Assembly: GCF_000738175.1 (NCBI RefSeq)
Contig: NZ_JFCH01000034.1
Location: 1-64,000, forward strand
Origin: Corynebacterium jeikeium
GTDB taxonomy: Bacteria > Actinomycetota > Actinomycetes > Mycobacteriales > Mycobacteriaceae
Direction of reading: 5' to 3'
DNA: 64,000 nucleotides
This document shows, in pieces, positions 17,573 through 28,560 of the stretch. The notes below the pieces were generated by a model. The model ran no database searches. It was not told the origin of the DNA and saw only the letters and a list, made by a program, of their open reading frames with translations. Each line of letters starts with the position of its first letter. The stretch's first letter is position 1. The translations under genes were made by a program, and so were the position numbers.

Positions 17573-18268
17573 TTAGCCACCCACCAGCATCTGCACGCCC
17601 TCGAAGGCCAGGAACGCGCCCAGCACTACAAAGATCACCCCGGCCACCATCTCGATGAAGGGGTTGATCCGCTGGATCTTCTCCGCTCCCGCGGCCACCG
17701 CCAGGGCGAATCCGCAGAACCACGCCACGCCCACGACGGTCATCAATAGCAGCACCAGCAGCCGGTCCAGCAAAGAAACGTCCACCGGGATGAACTGTGC
17801 GAACACCGATCCGAAGAACAGCAGCGCCTTCGGGTTGGAAAGGTTCGTCGCAAGCCCCAGGCGCCAGGAAGCGAAGTCCCCCAGCGGTACACGCGCAGCT
17901 GCCGGTGCTCCATCTGCGGCCGTTGAGGTGCTGGTGGCGTCATTAATAGAAACAGCGGGCAAGACCGCCCGGGCGCGCCAATCGCCGTATCCGGAGCGGA
18001 ACGCGCCTTGGCCCATGTAGATCAGGAAACAGCCGCCGAACAGGTACAACGCTGTCAGGATCCACGGGAAGGTCGCGATCAACGCGGCGAGGCCGAGCAT
18101 CGTGACCACCGGCCACAACACATTGCCCGTACAGATTCCCAGCGCGGCGAACACCGCCGAGCGGCGCGAACGGGCACCTAAACGAATGAGCTGCACGGTG
18201 TCCGGGCCTGGCATCGTAATGGCCAGCACCCAGGCACCGAGCAGCCCTAGGTAAGCGGCTAGGCTCAA
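17573..18268 (-). CDS. LysE/RhtB-family amino-acid exporter
   Basis: 231 residues with about six transmembrane helices and the family start (LAITMPGPDTVQLIRLGARS) with its conserved PGP motif. The TTG start overlaps the TGA stop of gltD (TTGA), so it is coupled to glutamate synthase. The order gltB-gltD-exporter suggests that it could export glutamate or a derived amino acid. The central loop (about 105-135) is longer than usual, Ala/Thr-rich, and contains a dispersed-motif copy (17936-17942, NDATSTS). Confidence 0.82.
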   Translation of the reverse strand: MSLAAYLGLLGAWVLAITMPGPDTVQLIRLGARSRRSAVFAALGICTGNVLWPVVTMLGLAALIATFPWILTALYLFGGCFLIYMGQGAFRSGYGDWRARAVLPAVSINDATSTSTAADGAPAAARVPLGDFASWRLGLATNLSNPKALLFFGSVFAQFIPVDVSLLDRLLVLLLMTVVGVAWFCGFALAVAAGAEKIQRINPFIEMVAGVIFVVLGAFLAFEGVQMLVGG

Positions 18269-19803
18269 GCCTGCATCGCCACGTCAGTCGGGTTGATCGG
18301 GCGCGGCAGGGCGGTCTCGCCCATCAGCTCGCGGTCCAGCTCCGCGGCGGCGGAACGGCCTTCGGAGATGCCCCACACGATCAGGGACTGGCCACGGCCC
18401 GCGTCGCCGGCGACGAACACCGGAATGTCCGCGAACTCGGCGTTGGTGGGCTGGGCGCGGAAGGTATCGTCGCGTTCCAGGCGGCCACGTTCGCCGATCT
18501 GCAGGCCCAGGTCCCGCACCACCGGGGTCTCCTCGACGGAGACGAAGCCCATCGCCAGCAGCACCAGGTCGGCATCCATCTCGAAGTCGGACTCCGGGAT
18601 GTTCTCCAGGCCGTTCTCGCCAAAGCGGCACTCGGCGCCCTTTAGGCCGGTGACCTTCTCGCCGTCGCCGGTGATCTCCACCGTGTTGATGGAGTAGCGG
18701 CGGATGCCCAGCTCGTCGCCCGGCTGGCGCTCGGCCAGGCCCAGGGCGGCGATCTCGTCGGCGGACTCGTTGCCGGTCACGCGGTACTCGCCCTCCTCGT
18801 GGGCGGACGCCACGCGCCAGATGCGCGGGTAGGTCGGCCATGGGGTGGAAGCACCACGGGTCTTCGGCGGTTTCGGGGTGATGTCGAACTGGGACACAGA
18901 GATGGCGCCCTGGCGCAGCGCGGTGCCGAAGCAGTCGGTACCGGTATCGCCACCGCCGATGATCACCACGCGCTTGCCCTTGGCGTTGATGGTGGATTCC
19001 TCGCGGTCGCCTTCGCAGACCTTGTTGGCCTCCGGAAGGTATTCCATCGCCTGGTAAACACCCTGCAGGTCGCGGCCCACGACGGGCAGATCGCGGCCTA
19101 CGGTAGAGCCGATGGCGACGATCACACCGTCGAACTCCTTCAGCTGCTCGCCGGTGGGCGAGGTGTTGACGACGAACTTCGTGCCCTCGGCCTCCATCTG
19201 CTCCAGACGGCGGTCGATCCACTTCTTTTCCATCTTGTACTCGGGCACGCCGTAGCGCATCAGGCCGCCGATGCGGTCGGCGCGCTCGAAGACGGTGACG
19301 TCGTGGCCCGCGCGGGTCAGCTGCTGCGCGGCGGCCAGGCCGGCCGGGCCGGAGCCCACGACAGCCACGCGCTGGCCAGTCTTGAAGCTCGGCTTGATCG
19401 GCTTGACCCAGCCTTCCTTCCAGGCGTGCTCAACGATGGTGTACTCGACGGTCTTGATGTTCACCGGGTCGTCACCGATGCCCAGCACACACGCGCCTTC
19501 GCAGGGCGCGGGGCACAGGCGGCCGGTGAACTCCGGGAAGTTGTTGGTGGCGTGCAGGCGGTCGTAGGCCTCGCGCCAGTTGCCCTTGCGCACAAGGTCG
19601 TTCCACTCGGGGATGATGTTGCCCAGCGGACAGCCATCGTGGCAGAACGGGATGCCACAGTCCATGCAACGGCTGGCCTGGGTCTGCACCTTGTCGTCGG
19701 AGAAGTCCTCGTAGACCTCGTTCCAATCCAGCAGGCGCAGCGGGACGGGTCGGTGTGCCGCCGACTCGCGGCGGTGCTTCAGAAATCCGCGTGGATCAGC
19801 CAT
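18265..19803 (-). CDS. gltD: glutamate synthase small subunit
   Basis: A 512-residue NADPH-dependent subunit that supplies electrons to GltB. The N-terminal cysteine cluster (Cys46, Cys49, Cys54, Cys58) and the following CPAPCEGAC hold Fe-S centres. The FAD site is VAVVGSGPAGLAAAQQL (about 146-162) and the NADPH site is VVIIGGGDTGTDC (about 282-294). A typical C-terminal GD motif (VFVAGDAGRGQSL) is present. The ATG directly abuts the gltB stop. Full length for the family. Confidence 0.97.
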   Translation of the reverse strand: MADPRGFLKHRRESAAHRPVPLRLLDWNEVYEDFSDDKVQTQASRCMDCGIPFCHDGCPLGNIIPEWNDLVRKGNWREAYDRLHATNNFPEFTGRLCPAPCEGACVLGIGDDPVNIKTVEYTIVEHAWKEGWVKPIKPSFKTGQRVAVVGSGPAGLAAAQQLTRAGHDVTVFERADRIGGLMRYGVPEYKMEKKWIDRRLEQMEAEGTKFVVNTSPTGEQLKEFDGVIVAIGSTVGRDLPVVGRDLQGVYQAMEYLPEANKVCEGDREESTINAKGKRVVIIGGGDTGTDCFGTALRQGAISVSQFDITPKPPKTRGASTPWPTYPRIWRVASAHEEGEYRVTGNESADEIAALGLAERQPGDELGIRRYSINTVEITGDGEKVTGLKGAECRFGENGLENIPESDFEMDADLVLLAMGFVSVEETPVVRDLGLQIGERGRLERDDTFRAQPTNAEFADIPVFVAGDAGRGQSLIVWGISEGRSAAAELDRELMGETALPRPINPTDVAMQA

Positions 19804-22800
19804 TTACTTCACTTCCTCCATGATTGCGGCGGCGATGCCGTCGTTGTCCAAGCCTTCGGCTTCGGCCCGTGCGATCGTCTTGAGCACACGCGCGTAGTCG
19901 CGAGGCATGACCTTGATCAGATCCGCGGCGTTTACCTCCACGGTAGATCCGGTCAGGTCGCGGTGGGTCTGGATCGTCTCCTCGACCCAGCGCAGTTCTT
20001 CCTCGTCAGTGATCTTTTCGATGTCGACGAGCTCGGTGTTGATGCGGTCGGTGACGCCACTACCGTCATCCACCAGGTAGGCAATGCCGCCAGACATGCC
20101 GGCCGCGAAGTTGTTGCCGATCTTGCCCAGGACGATAACGCGACCACCCGTCATGTACTCACAGCCGTGGTTGCCCACGCCTTCGACGACGGCGGTGAGG
20201 CCGGAGTTACGCACGCAGAAGCGCTCGCCCACAGTGCCGCGGATGAACATTTCGCCGTGTACGCCACCGAATCCCAGCACGTTGCCGGCGATGACGTCGC
20301 TGGTCGTATCCTCCGCTCCGTGGTTGGCGGCCGGGCGGATGACAATGCGGCCGCCAGACAGACCCTTGCCCACGTAGTCGTTGGCGTCACCGTTAAGGGT
20401 GAGCGTCATGCCATGGGTGGCAAAGGCACCGAAAGAGTTACCGGCCGAGCCCGTGAACTCCAGGTTCACCGTGTCCTGCGGCAGGCCGTCGCGGCCGGCC
20501 ACGCGGGAGATCAACGAGCCGGTCATGGTGCCGACGGTGCGGTTGACGTTGGTGATCGGGTAGCTGAGGTCGATCGATACGTCCTCGCCCGCAGCGGCGC
20601 GGCGGATCGTATCCTCCGCATCCTTGCGAATCTGGTTATCCAGCGCCTTGTCCAGCGAGTGATCCTGCTCCTTGGTGCAGTGCAGGTCCTGGTGCATGAA
20701 GGGGCTGTCCGGCTGGGCGAAGATGGGCGCCAGGTCCAGCTTGCCCGCGGTCTTGTGCTCTACTTCCATCTCGCCGCCGGTCAGGCACTCGGAGTGGCCC
20801 ACGGCCTCTTCCAGGGTGCGGAAGCCCAGCTCGGCAAGGTATTCGCGGACCTCTTCGGCGATGAACTTGAAGAAGTTCACCACGTGCTCCGCCTGGCCCG
20901 TGTAGCGCTTTCGCAGCTCCGGGTTCTGGGTTGCCACGCCCACCGGGCAGGTATCCAGGTGGCAGACGCGCATCATGATGCAGCCGGAGACCACCAGCGG
21001 GGCGGTGGCGAAGCCGAATTCCTCAGCACCCAGGAGGGCCGCCACCATCACGTCGCGGCCGGTCTTCAGCTGGCCATCACACTGCACGGTAATGCGGTCG
21101 CGCAGGCCGTTCATCAGCAGGGTCTGCTGGGTCTCGGCCAGGCCGAGCTCCCACGGGCCACCCGCGTGCTTCAACGAGGTCAGCGGGGAGGCACCGGTGC
21201 CGCCATCATGACCGGAAATCAGCACCACATCCGCGTGTGCCTTGGACACACCGGCAGCGACCGTGCCCACGCCCTGCTCGGCGACGAGCTTGACGTGGAT
21301 GCGGGCATCCGGGTTGGCGTTCTTCAGGTCGTGGATCAGCTGCGCCAGGTCCTCGATGGAGTAGATGTCGTGGTGCGGTGGCGGGGAGATCAGACCCACG
21401 CCCGGGGTGGTCACACGCACCTCGGCGATCCAGGGGTACACCTTGCTCGGCGGCAGCTGGCCGCCCTCACCCGGCTTGGCGCCCTGGGCCATCTTGATCT
21501 GGATGTCCGTGCAGTTGTTCAGGTAGTGGCTGGTCACGCCGAAGCGACCGGAGGCCACCTGCTTGATGGCGGAGCGCTTCCAGTCGCCGTTCGGCTCCGG
21601 CTCGAAGCGGGCCGGATCCTCGCCACCCTCACCGGAGTTAGACATGCCCTTCAGGCGGTTCATGGCGATCGCCAAGGTCTCGTGCGCCTCTGCGGAGATA
21701 GAACCGTAGGACATCGCGCCGGTGGCGAAGCGCTTCACGATCTCGCTGACCGGCTCGACCTCCTCGATCGGGATCGACGGGCGGTTGGACTTGAACTTGA
21801 ACAGGCCACGCAGCGTAGCCAGGCGCTCAGACTGCTTGTTGACCTTCTCGGTGTACTCCTTGAAGATGCGGTACTGGCCGGTGCGGGTCGCGTGCTGCAG
21901 CTTGAATACGGTCTCGGGGTTAAACAGGTGGTATTCACCCTCGCGGCGCCACTTGTACTCGCCGCCGATCTCGAGCTCGCGGTGCGCCTGCTCCTCGGGG
22001 CGGGGCAGGAACGCCGCGCGGTGGCGCTTGGCCACGTCATCGGCGATCTCGTCCAGGCCGATGCCGGAGATGGGGCTGAAGGCGCCGACGAAGTACTCGT
22101 CGAGCAGGCTCTGGTGCAGCCCCACCACGTCGGCCAGCTGGGAGCCGCGGTAGCTCGCCACCGTGGCGATGCCCATCTTGGACATGACCTTCTGGATGCC
22201 GGCGGTCGCGGCCTTGATGTAGTTTTCCTCGGCCTCTTCTCCGGTGACGCCCACTCGTCCGTCGTTGGCCATCTCATTAACGGTCTCGAGGGCCATGTAC
22301 GGGTTGATGGCATCCGCACCGAAGTTGATGAGCATAGCCAGGTGGTGCACCTCGCGCGCACCGCCGGACTCGATCACCAGCGATGCGCGGGTGCGCGTCT
22401 TCTCCTGCACCATGTGGTGGTGCACGGCGCTGGTCAGCAGCAGCGACGGGATCGGGGCGTAACGCTCGTCGGACTCGCGGTCGGAGAGGATCAGGATGGT
22501 CGCGCCATCCTCGATTGCCTCGGTGACCTGGCGACGGATGCGGTTAATGGCCTCACGCAGGCCCTTGCCGCCGTGGGCGACAGAGTACAGGCCCGGGATG
22601 CGCACGGCCTTGAAGGCGCTCAAGTCCACGTCGGAGCCGGCGGCCTCGGCGTTCTCCGCCGCACTCGCCAGGTTGGCCAGCGTCTGGTTGCCCAGAATCG
22701 GGCTGTCCAGGTGGATACGGTGGGCGGCGTCCGGACCGGGGTTAAGAACATCCGCCTGCGCACCCAGCTGAGTGAACATGCTGGTGACCATCTTCTCGCG

Positions 22801-24411
22801 GTAGCTATCCAGCGGCGGGTTGGTGACCTGCGCGAAACGCTGCGCAAAGAAGTCATACAGCAGACGCGGGCGGTCGGACAGGGCAGCGATCGGGGTATCC
22901 GTACCCATCGAGCCGATGCCCTCGGCACCCTTGTCGGCCATCGGGCGCAGTAGGGTCTCGAGGTCTTCCTCGGTGTAGCCGAATACTCGCTGGCGCAGGA
23001 CGATGCGCTCGTGGTTCATATCGATCGGCTTGGCGGTCGGCAGGTCGGACTCGCGGACCAGGTTCTCCTCTACCCACTGCTGGTAGGGCTGGTCGGCCAG
23101 CGCCTGCTTGATCTCCTCGTCCTCGATTACGCAGCCGCGAGCGGTGTCGACCAGGAACATCTTGCCCGGCTCCACACGGGTGCGCTTGACGATCTCGCTG
23201 TCCGGGATGTCCAGCACGCCAGCCTCGGAAGCCATGACGACGAGGCCGTCCTTGGTGATCCAGATGCGTCCCGGGCGCAGGCCGTTGCGATCCAGGGTGG
23301 CGCCGATGAGGGTGCCGTCGGTGAAGGTGATGGCGGCCGGGCCGTCCCAGGCCTCCATGAAGCTGGAGTGGTACTCGTAGAACGCACGGACCTGCGGGTC
23401 GATGTGCGGGTTGCGTTCCCACGCCTGCGGAACCATCATCAGCACGGCGTGCGGCAGGCTGCGGCCGGCCAGGTGCAGCAGCTCCAGAGCCTCGTCGAAG
23501 CGGCCGGTATCCGAACCCTCCGGGTCGCAGATCGGCAGCACGCGGTCCAGGTCGCCCAGCACCTCGGAGCGCAGCTGGGATTCGCGAGCGCGCATCCAGT
23601 TCTCGTTGCCGCGGACGGTGTTGATCTCACCGTTGTGAGCAACCAGGCGGTAGGGGTGCGCCAACGGCCAGGACGGGAAAGTGTTGGTGGAGAAGCGCGA
23701 GTGCACGATAGCCAGCGCGGACTCCATGCGCTCGTCCTGCAGATCCAGGTAGAACTCCCGCAGCTGCGGGGTGGTCAGCATGCCCTTGTAGACTACCGTG
23801 CGGGAGGACAGGGAGGGGAAGTATACGGTGTCTCCACCGGAGCCCTCGCCTGCACCCTTGGTGCCGAGTTCACGCTCTGCACGCTTGCGGACGAAAAAGG
23901 CGCGACGGTCGAGCTCGAGGCCCTCGAGGGGGGAGCCGTTGGCGTCAACACCAGAGATAAAGAGCTGGTGGAACAGCGGCTCGGCGTCGCGCGCGATGGC
24001 GCCCAGGCTCGAGTCGTCGACGGGCACGTCGCGCCAGCCAATGAGGTTTAGACCCTCTTCCTTCACGATGGCCTCGACGGCCCGCACCGCGTCGAGCGCG
24101 GCCATGCGGGAGTTCGGCAGGAAGGCAATGCCGGTGGCGTACTGGCCCGCCGGCGGCAGGGTGATGTCCTGCTTGGCCATCTCCTCCCGGTAGAAGCGGT
24201 CGGGGACCTGGATGAGGATGCCGGCGCCATCGCCGGTGTTCTTTTCCGCTCCGGCTGCGCCGCGGTGATCCAGGTTCACCAGAGCCTGAATACCCTTGTC
24301 CACAATGTCGCGTGTCGCGCGGCCGTGCATGTCAGCCACAAAGGCGACACCACACGCATCATGCTCAAACTGGGGGTCGTAAAGACCCTGGCGTGCAGGG
24401 TAGTTTTTCAT
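19804..24411 (-). CDS. gltB: glutamate synthase large subunit
   Basis: A 1535-residue GOGAT large subunit that makes two glutamates from glutamine and 2-oxoglutarate. A short propeptide precedes the nucleophile Cys20 (HDACGVAF) of the type II glutamine amidotransferase domain. This is followed by a central domain, an FMN-binding synthase domain ([26 protein letters not shown]), the 3Fe-4S loop [19 protein letters not shown], and a C-terminal GXGXG beta-helix. It starts an operon with gltD and the LysE exporter. The region upstream carries two palindromes and is shared with the divergent fadH gene. Confidence 0.97.
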   Translation of the reverse strand: MKNYPARQGLYDPQFEHDACGVAFVADMHGRATRDIVDKGIQALVNLDHRGAAGAEKNTGDGAGILIQVPDRFYREEMAKQDITLPPAGQYATGIAFLPNSRMAALDAVRAVEAIVKEEGLNLIGWRDVPVDDSSLGAIARDAEPLFHQLFISGVDANGSPLEGLELDRRAFFVRKRAERELGTKGAGEGSGGDTVYFPSLSSRTVVYKGMLTTPQLREFYLDLQDERMESALAIVHSRFSTNTFPSWPLAHPYRLVAHNGEINTVRGNENWMRARESQLRSEVLGDLDRVLPICDPEGSDTGRFDEALELLHLAGRSLPHAVLMMVPQAWERNPHIDPQVRAFYEYHSSFMEAWDGPAAITFTDGTLIGATLDRNGLRPGRIWITKDGLVVMASEAGVLDIPDSEIVKRTRVEPGKMFLVDTARGCVIEDEEIKQALADQPYQQWVEENLVRESDLPTAKPIDMNHERIVLRQRVFGYTEEDLETLLRPMADKGAEGIGSMGTDTPIAALSDRPRLLYDFFAQRFAQVTNPPLDSYREKMVTSMFTQLGAQADVLNPGPDAAHRIHLDSPILGNQTLANLASAAENAEAAGSDVDLSAFKAVRIPGLYSVAHGGKGLREAINRIRRQVTEAIEDGATILILSDRESDERYAPIPSLLLTSAVHHHMVQEKTRTRASLVIESGGAREVHHLAMLINFGADAINPYMALETVNEMANDGRVGVTGEEAEENYIKAATAGIQKVMSKMGIATVASYRGSQLADVVGLHQSLLDEYFVGAFSPISGIGLDEIADDVAKRHRAAFLPRPEEQAHRELEIGGEYKWRREGEYHLFNPETVFKLQHATRTGQYRIFKEYTEKVNKQSERLATLRGLFKFKSNRPSIPIEEVEPVSEIVKRFATGAMSYGSISAEAHETLAIAMNRLKGMSNSGEGGEDPARFEPEPNGDWKRSAIKQVASGRFGVTSHYLNNCTDIQIKMAQGAKPGEGGQLPPSKVYPWIAEVRVTTPGVGLISPPPHHDIYSIEDLAQLIHDLKNANPDARIHVKLVAEQGVGTVAAGVSKAHADVVLISGHDGGTGASPLTSLKHAGGPWELGLAETQQTLLMNGLRDRITVQCDGQLKTGRDVMVAALLGAEEFGFATAPLVVSGCIMMRVCHLDTCPVGVATQNPELRKRYTGQAEHVVNFFKFIAEEVREYLAELGFRTLEEAVGHSECLTGGEMEVEHKTAGKLDLAPIFAQPDSPFMHQDLHCTKEQDHSLDKALDNQIRKDAEDTIRRAAAGEDVSIDLSYPITNVNRTVGTMTGSLISRVAGRDGLPQDTVNLEFTGSAGNSFGAFATHGMTLTLNGDANDYVGKGLSGGRIVIRPAANHGAEDTTSDVIAGNVLGFGGVHGEMFIRGTVGERFCVRNSGLTAVVEGVGNHGCEYMTGGRVIVLGKIGNNFAAGMSGGIAYLVDDGSGVTDRINTELVDIEKITDEEELRWVEETIQTHRDLTGSTVEVNAADLIKVMPRDYARVLKTIARAEAEGLDNDGIAAAIMEEVK

Positions 24412-24444
24412 GATTTACGGCCTAACTTTCGTCACAAGTACTGC

Positions 24445-24460
24445 ATTTGCATATGCGAAT
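24445..24460. promoter_or_regulatory. near-perfect 16-bp palindrome upstream of gltB
   Basis: ATTTGCATATGCGAAT (one mismatched pair) lies 34 bases before the gltB ATG. This is a position suited to an operator or to overlap with the promoter. No known regulator assigned. Confidence 0.4.
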
Positions 24461-24622
24461 AAAATTGCAATCGGATCGCCGGTCTGGTGGTGACGTGAGT
24501 CTCCTCCAAGAAACAGCTGTAGTTCCGGTCACACCATTTCGTCTTGGGTTATCTAGAGTGCACCCGTCGGCACGAGCAGACAAAATTAGGTTTGCCTTAC
24601 TCTTTCTATCCTCACCTTTATG

Positions 24623-24638
24623 TGTGATCGAAGTCACG
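24623..24638. promoter_or_regulatory. GlxR-type site in the gltB/fadH divergent region
   Basis: TGTGATCGAAGTCACG matches TGTGA-N6-TCAC(A) with one terminal mismatch. It lies about 212 bases before gltB and 127 bases before fadH, so it could serve either gene. The remaining bases of this 353-base gap show no gene. Confidence 0.55.
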
Positions 24639-24764
24639 CTGAACTGCGACGATCGTCATACATTACTCACATTTTGATACATACTTTAACGCGCAGCAGC
24701 CTGAATGATCTTGGTTTCCTCGAAAGCCCCACAAGTTTTTGCGCAGTTAGAGATAATTGCGCCC

Positions 24765-27098
24765 ATGACGAACCAGCCTTCCAACAACTCCACTGACGCT
24801 TCCGTCCGCACTCTGCTGCCGCTGACTACAGCACCGGGTGCCACCGCTCTCACCGCCACCCCGGTGGAGGATCCCGCCACCGCCTACAAGACCCTCCTCT
24901 CCCCTATCCAGGTAGGAAAGACCACCTTCCGCAACCGCGTGATCATGGGCTCCATGCACACCGGCCTGGAGGATTCCATCGAGGACGTGCCGAAGCTCGC
25001 CGCCTTCTATGCCGCCCGCGCCGAAGGTGGCGTGGCCGCGATGGTCACTGGCGGTTACCCGCCGGTTCTGGAGGGCAACCTGACTCCCTACGGCACTCCG
25101 TTTAACACTCCGGAGATCGCCGAAGCTCACCGTGAGATCACCGACGCAGTGCACGCCGGTGGCGCGAAGATCCTGCTACAGCTGCTGCACGCCGGCCGCT
25201 ATGGCTACCACCCGATGGCAGAGTCCGCTTCCGCCTCGCAGTCGCCGATCAGCCCCTTCCCCGCCCGCGAGATCGCGACCGAGGACGTTGAAAAGCTTAT
25301 TGACGCCTACGCCACCTCCGCCGCACTCGCCGCTGACGCAGGCTACGACGGCGTGCAGGTGATGGGCTCCGAGGGTTACCTGATTAACCAGTTCCTCGCG
25401 GAGCGCACGAACCAGCGCACCGACAAGTGGGGAGGCTCGGTGGAAAACCGCCAGCGCTTCCCCGTGGAGATTGTGAAGGCCATCCGCGCAAAGGTGCCGG
25501 AGGACTTCGTTATTGACTACCGCATTTCCGTGCTGGAGCTGGTCGAGGGCGGCCAGAGCCAAGAGGAAATCTTGCAGCTGGCCAAGAAGATTGAGGAGGC
25601 CGGCGCGGATCTGCTGAGCTCCGGTGTGGGCTGGCACGAGGCGCAGATCCCGACCATCGTAACCTCCGTCCCCCGCGGTGCCTTTGCCTGGGCGACCCAG
25701 AAGGTGCGCGAGCACGTGAACATCCCCGTGGTGGCCTCTAACCGCATCAACACCCCGGAGGTTGCTGAGGCCATTCTGGACGGCAGCTGGGACGGCGGCA
25801 ACGGCGAGCCCGCCGGCACTCCGCAGGCCGACCTGGTCTCCATGGCCCGCCCGCTGCTGGCCGACCCGGAGTTCGTCAACCGTGCCGCACGCGGCCTGAA
25901 CACCGAGATCAACCACTGCATTGCCTGTAACCAGGCCTGCCTGGACCACACCTTCGAGAACAAGCGGGCGACCTGCCTGGTTAACCCGCGCGCCGCCTAC
26001 GAGACCGAGCTGGAGCTGCTGCCCGCACAGGGCACCAAGAAGGTCGGCGTGATCGGCGGTGGCGTGGCCGGACTCTTCGCCGCCGAGGCGCTGGCGCTGC
26101 GCGGCCACGATGTCACCGTCTTCGAAGCGGCTGACACCCTGGGCGGCCAGTTCAACCTGGCGATGCGCGTGCCGGGCAAGGAAGAGTTTGTGCAGGCCCT
26201 GTACGCGGTGGTCAACCGCCTGGAGGGCCTGAAGGTGAACATCTCCACCGGCAAGGCCGTTACCCCGGAGGAACTGAAGGCCGATGGCTTCGAGGAAGTT
26301 GTTGTGGCCACGGGCGTGCGCCCGCGCATTCCGGAGTTCCCGGGCGTGACTGAGGGTCTGGAAGGCAAGATCGACGGCGTGACCGTCGCCACCTACGCAG
26401 AACTGATCTCCGGAAAGAAGGCGCCGGGCGAATACGTGGCCGTCATCGGCGCCGGCGGCATTGGCTACGACGTTGCGGAGTTCCTGTTGGAGGATCGCCA
26501 GGGTGCGCCGCAGTCCCTGACCTCCTGGAACAGCCAGTGGGGTGTGGTTGAGGACTCGGATGTGCACGGCAACCTCTCTTCCCCGCAGCCGGAGCGTCCG
26601 CAGCGCCGCGTGGTGATGCTGCAGCGTAAGCCGACTCGCATGGGCCGCACACTGGGCAAGACGACTGGCTGGGTACACCGCGCGGCGGTGGCCATGGGTG
26701 GCACAGAGCAGATCGTGGGCGTGACCTACGAGAAGATCGATTCCGACGGTCTGCACATCACCGTCCCGGTGGAGGACCCGCAGGTCACCCTGAAGAAGAT
26801 CAAGCAGATCAAGTCCGGCACTTTCGAGGGCCGCACGCTGGACCGTGCCGAGAAGCAGGAGCTGCTGGAGCAGATCGAGCGTGAGACCAAGGAGAACCGC
26901 GAAGATCGCGTGATCAACGTGGACACGGTCGTGCTGTGCACGGGCCAGGAGTCCGTGCGCCCGGAAGGCGCCGAGAAGAGCGACGCCGAGCAGGACGAAA
27001 CCTCTGACGTCCACATCATCGGCGGCGCGGACGTTGCCGCGGAGCTGGACGCCAAGCGTGCCATCCGACAGGCTGTGGAGCTGGCCGCGCGACTCTAG
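24765..27098 (+). CDS. fadH: NADPH-dependent 2,4-dienoyl-CoA reductase-type flavoenzyme
   Basis: 777 residues. An Old-Yellow-Enzyme TIM barrel (about 40-370) is followed by the 4Fe-4S motif CIACNQACLDHTFENKRATC, then an FAD/NADPH domain (VGVIGGGVAGLFAAEAL and VAVIGAGGIGYDVAEFL). This is the layout of the enzyme that reduces 2,4-dienoyl-CoA during oxidation of unsaturated fatty acids, fitting a lipid-using corynebacterium. Related trimethylamine dehydrogenases share the layout, so the substrate is inferred. ATG 24765 is preferred over 24705; neither has a strong ribosome site. A dispersed-motif copy lies at 25301-25307 (LIDAYAT). Confidence 0.88.
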   Translation: MTNQPSNNSTDASVRTLLPLTTAPGATALTATPVEDPATAYKTLLSPIQVGKTTFRNRVIMGSMHTGLEDSIEDVPKLAAFYAARAEGGVAAMVTGGYPPVLEGNLTPYGTPFNTPEIAEAHREITDAVHAGGAKILLQLLHAGRYGYHPMAESASASQSPISPFPAREIATEDVEKLIDAYATSAALAADAGYDGVQVMGSEGYLINQFLAERTNQRTDKWGGSVENRQRFPVEIVKAIRAKVPEDFVIDYRISVLELVEGGQSQEEILQLAKKIEEAGADLLSSGVGWHEAQIPTIVTSVPRGAFAWATQKVREHVNIPVVASNRINTPEVAEAILDGSWDGGNGEPAGTPQADLVSMARPLLADPEFVNRAARGLNTEINHCIACNQACLDHTFENKRATCLVNPRAAYETELELLPAQGTKKVGVIGGGVAGLFAAEALALRGHDVTVFEAADTLGGQFNLAMRVPGKEEFVQALYAVVNRLEGLKVNISTGKAVTPEELKADGFEEVVVATGVRPRIPEFPGVTEGLEGKIDGVTVATYAELISGKKAPGEYVAVIGAGGIGYDVAEFLLEDRQGAPQSLTSWNSQWGVVEDSDVHGNLSSPQPERPQRRVVMLQRKPTRMGRTLGKTTGWVHRAAVAMGGTEQIVGVTYEKIDSDGLHITVPVEDPQVTLKKIKQIKSGTFEGRTLDRAEKQELLEQIERETKENREDRVINVDTVVLCTGQESVRPEGAEKSDAEQDETSDVHIIGGADVAAELDAKRAIRQAVELAARL

Positions 27099-27763
27099 GC
27101 CCCCTCCGGCGGCTCCACCACCCGGTCGTCGACCATTCCGATGGCCTGCATCAGCGCGTAGCAGGTAGTGGGGCCTACGAACTGAAAGCCCCGGCGCTTC
27201 AGCTCCTTCGCCAGCGCCTTGGATTCCGGCGAGGTCGAGGGCACCTCAGCCAGCGTTGCTGGACGGGAGTGTTCCGCTGGGGTGAACGACCACACAAGCA
27301 CCGGCAGACCCGGGGCCAGCCGATTGGCCGCCCCGCCCAGAACCTCGCGGGCGGGTGAATCCTCCGGCAGCTTTTGGTATTCCTCCACACGGCGCAACTC
27401 TAGCGTCGCCTTGGCGTTTTCATAGAGCGCCTCGTGCTTGCGGGCATTCCGGATCAAGCGTTCGTCCTGCAGAGCAGCGCGCCTTTGGGGCTCGCTCATT
27501 TCGGTGATGCGCTGGGCGTCAAAAAGAAAGAACACAGAGCGAAAATCCCGCCGCTTGCGCAGGATAGTGGCCCACGACAACCCGGATTGGAAGCCTTCAA
27601 GGGCGATGCGTTCCAACAAGCCATGCTCAGTGATGACGGGGCGGCCCCACTCGTTGTCGTAATAGTCCAGCTCGATCTCGCTGCGGAAGGCCCACGGCGG
27701 ACGCGCGACCCCTGATTCATCGACGAGCTGCCCGGTGTTGGTGGTGAGAAGTTGGCCTTCCAT
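27095..27763 (-). CDS. tag: DNA-3-methyladenine glycosylase I
   Basis: 222 residues of the Tag family, base-excision repair of 3-methyladenine. Recognised by YYDNEWGRP, the LLERIALEGFQSGLSWATILRKR helix region (Glu and Trp of the active site) and GFQFVGPTTCYALMQAIGMVDDR. ATG 27763 has AAAGGA 6 bases before it. Its stop overlaps the convergent fadH stop by 4 bases. One unusual point: the zinc-binding N-terminal Cys of E. coli Tag is not obvious. Dispersed-motif copy at 27515-27521 (FDAQRI). Confidence 0.9.
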   Translation of the reverse strand: MEGQLLTTNTGQLVDESGVARPPWAFRSEIELDYYDNEWGRPVITEHGLLERIALEGFQSGLSWATILRKRRDFRSVFFLFDAQRITEMSEPQRRAALQDERLIRNARKHEALYENAKATLELRRVEEYQKLPEDSPAREVLGGAANRLAPGLPVLVWSFTPAEHSRPATLAEVPSTSPESKALAKELKRRGFQFVGPTTCYALMQAIGMVDDRVVEPPEGA

Positions 27764-27920
27764 CGGGTTCCTTTCAACTACGGCCAGGCACATGCGACAA
27801 ACATGTGACATGGACTTGGTGTGCGGGATTTGGTGTGCGCTCGCGAGCGCTGGTAGACATTCAACAGCGTAACGAAAAGGTTGGACGGGTTGGCGTGTAA
27901 GCGGGCCGCCAACCCATCCA

Positions 27921-27949
27921 GATAACAGGGTTATCCACAGACAACCCTG
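27921..27949. promoter_or_regulatory. DnaA-box-like site within a palindrome
   Basis: GATAACAGGGTTATC (27921-27935) is a 6-bp-arm palindrome, and its right half runs into TTATCCACA (27931-27939), a perfect DnaA box. CTGTGAATAG follows 11 bases later, a two-mismatch box in the opposite orientation. It lies 158 bases upstream of tag in the 448-base gene-less gap 27764-28211, which otherwise shows nothing I can name. Confidence 0.5.
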
Positions 27950-28211
27950 CCTGTGAATAGCCCTATTTGGGGGTGAGAACAGATGGAGGTCATCTGGCAT
28001 TACACCCCTGGAATTGGGATGGCCCCACAACGAAGAGACCGACGATACTAGGCTTAAAGAAACCCAACAGTTTCGACTGTTCGTTCCTCTTGCTCTCTAA
28101 GTTTTTGTAAGGCTACACGCAGCCCTGCAGAAGCCATACAGAGTTTCGCCGCCCCTGCGCATGCAGCTGAAACAGAAAGCCCCACTAAGATCTACGAACC
28201 GGAGAAGACCG

Positions 28212-28517
28212 ATGCAGAGCCAGCAACGCGATACGGGCACGTTCCGGGCGGTACCCGTCCAACGTGGCGGCTTCGTCGATGAGACGGGCACACCGGCCGT
28301 AGCCCCACAGAAAAAAGGCCCCCAACCGATTGTTGAGGCGCCTCTGCAGGAAGAGTCCAAGACTGGTCCCTTCCGGTCTTATTTCTTTATCGGCGCGCTG
28401 ATTTTTATCATCTGCGCGCTGGTTATCCTGCTTCTCGTAATGTGGCTTGGCCTAGGCCTAGAAAACGAAAGCGCACGTTTGGGCGAAAGTGCGCTTGCTA
28501 TGTTGCTGGTCGGCTAA
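28212..28517 (+). CDS. small single-span membrane protein
   Basis: About 101 residues: a polar N-terminal half, then one transmembrane helix (YFFIGALIFIICALVILLLVM, about 58-78) and a short outside tail. No family recognised. ATG 28212 is chosen for GGAGAAG 4 bases upstream; an earlier ATG at 28161 has no such site. Confidence 0.65.
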   Translation: MQSQQRDTGTFRAVPVQRGGFVDETGTPAVAPQKKGPQPIVEAPLQEESKTGPFRSYFFIGALIFIICALVILLLVMWLGLGLENESARLGESALAMLLVG

Positions 28518-28560
28518 ACCCCAGCTCCAGCCTGTAGCGACAGTTGCCGATTACGGTTGC

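Noticed and set aside
18799..22953. 1384-codon open frame on the plus strand
   Set aside because: Wholly antisense to gltB/gltD with no ribosome site and protein of Val/His/Ala-rich composition typical of antisense frames in high-GC genes.
25176..27014. 612-codon open frame on the minus strand
   Set aside because: Antisense shadow of fadH, no conserved motif.
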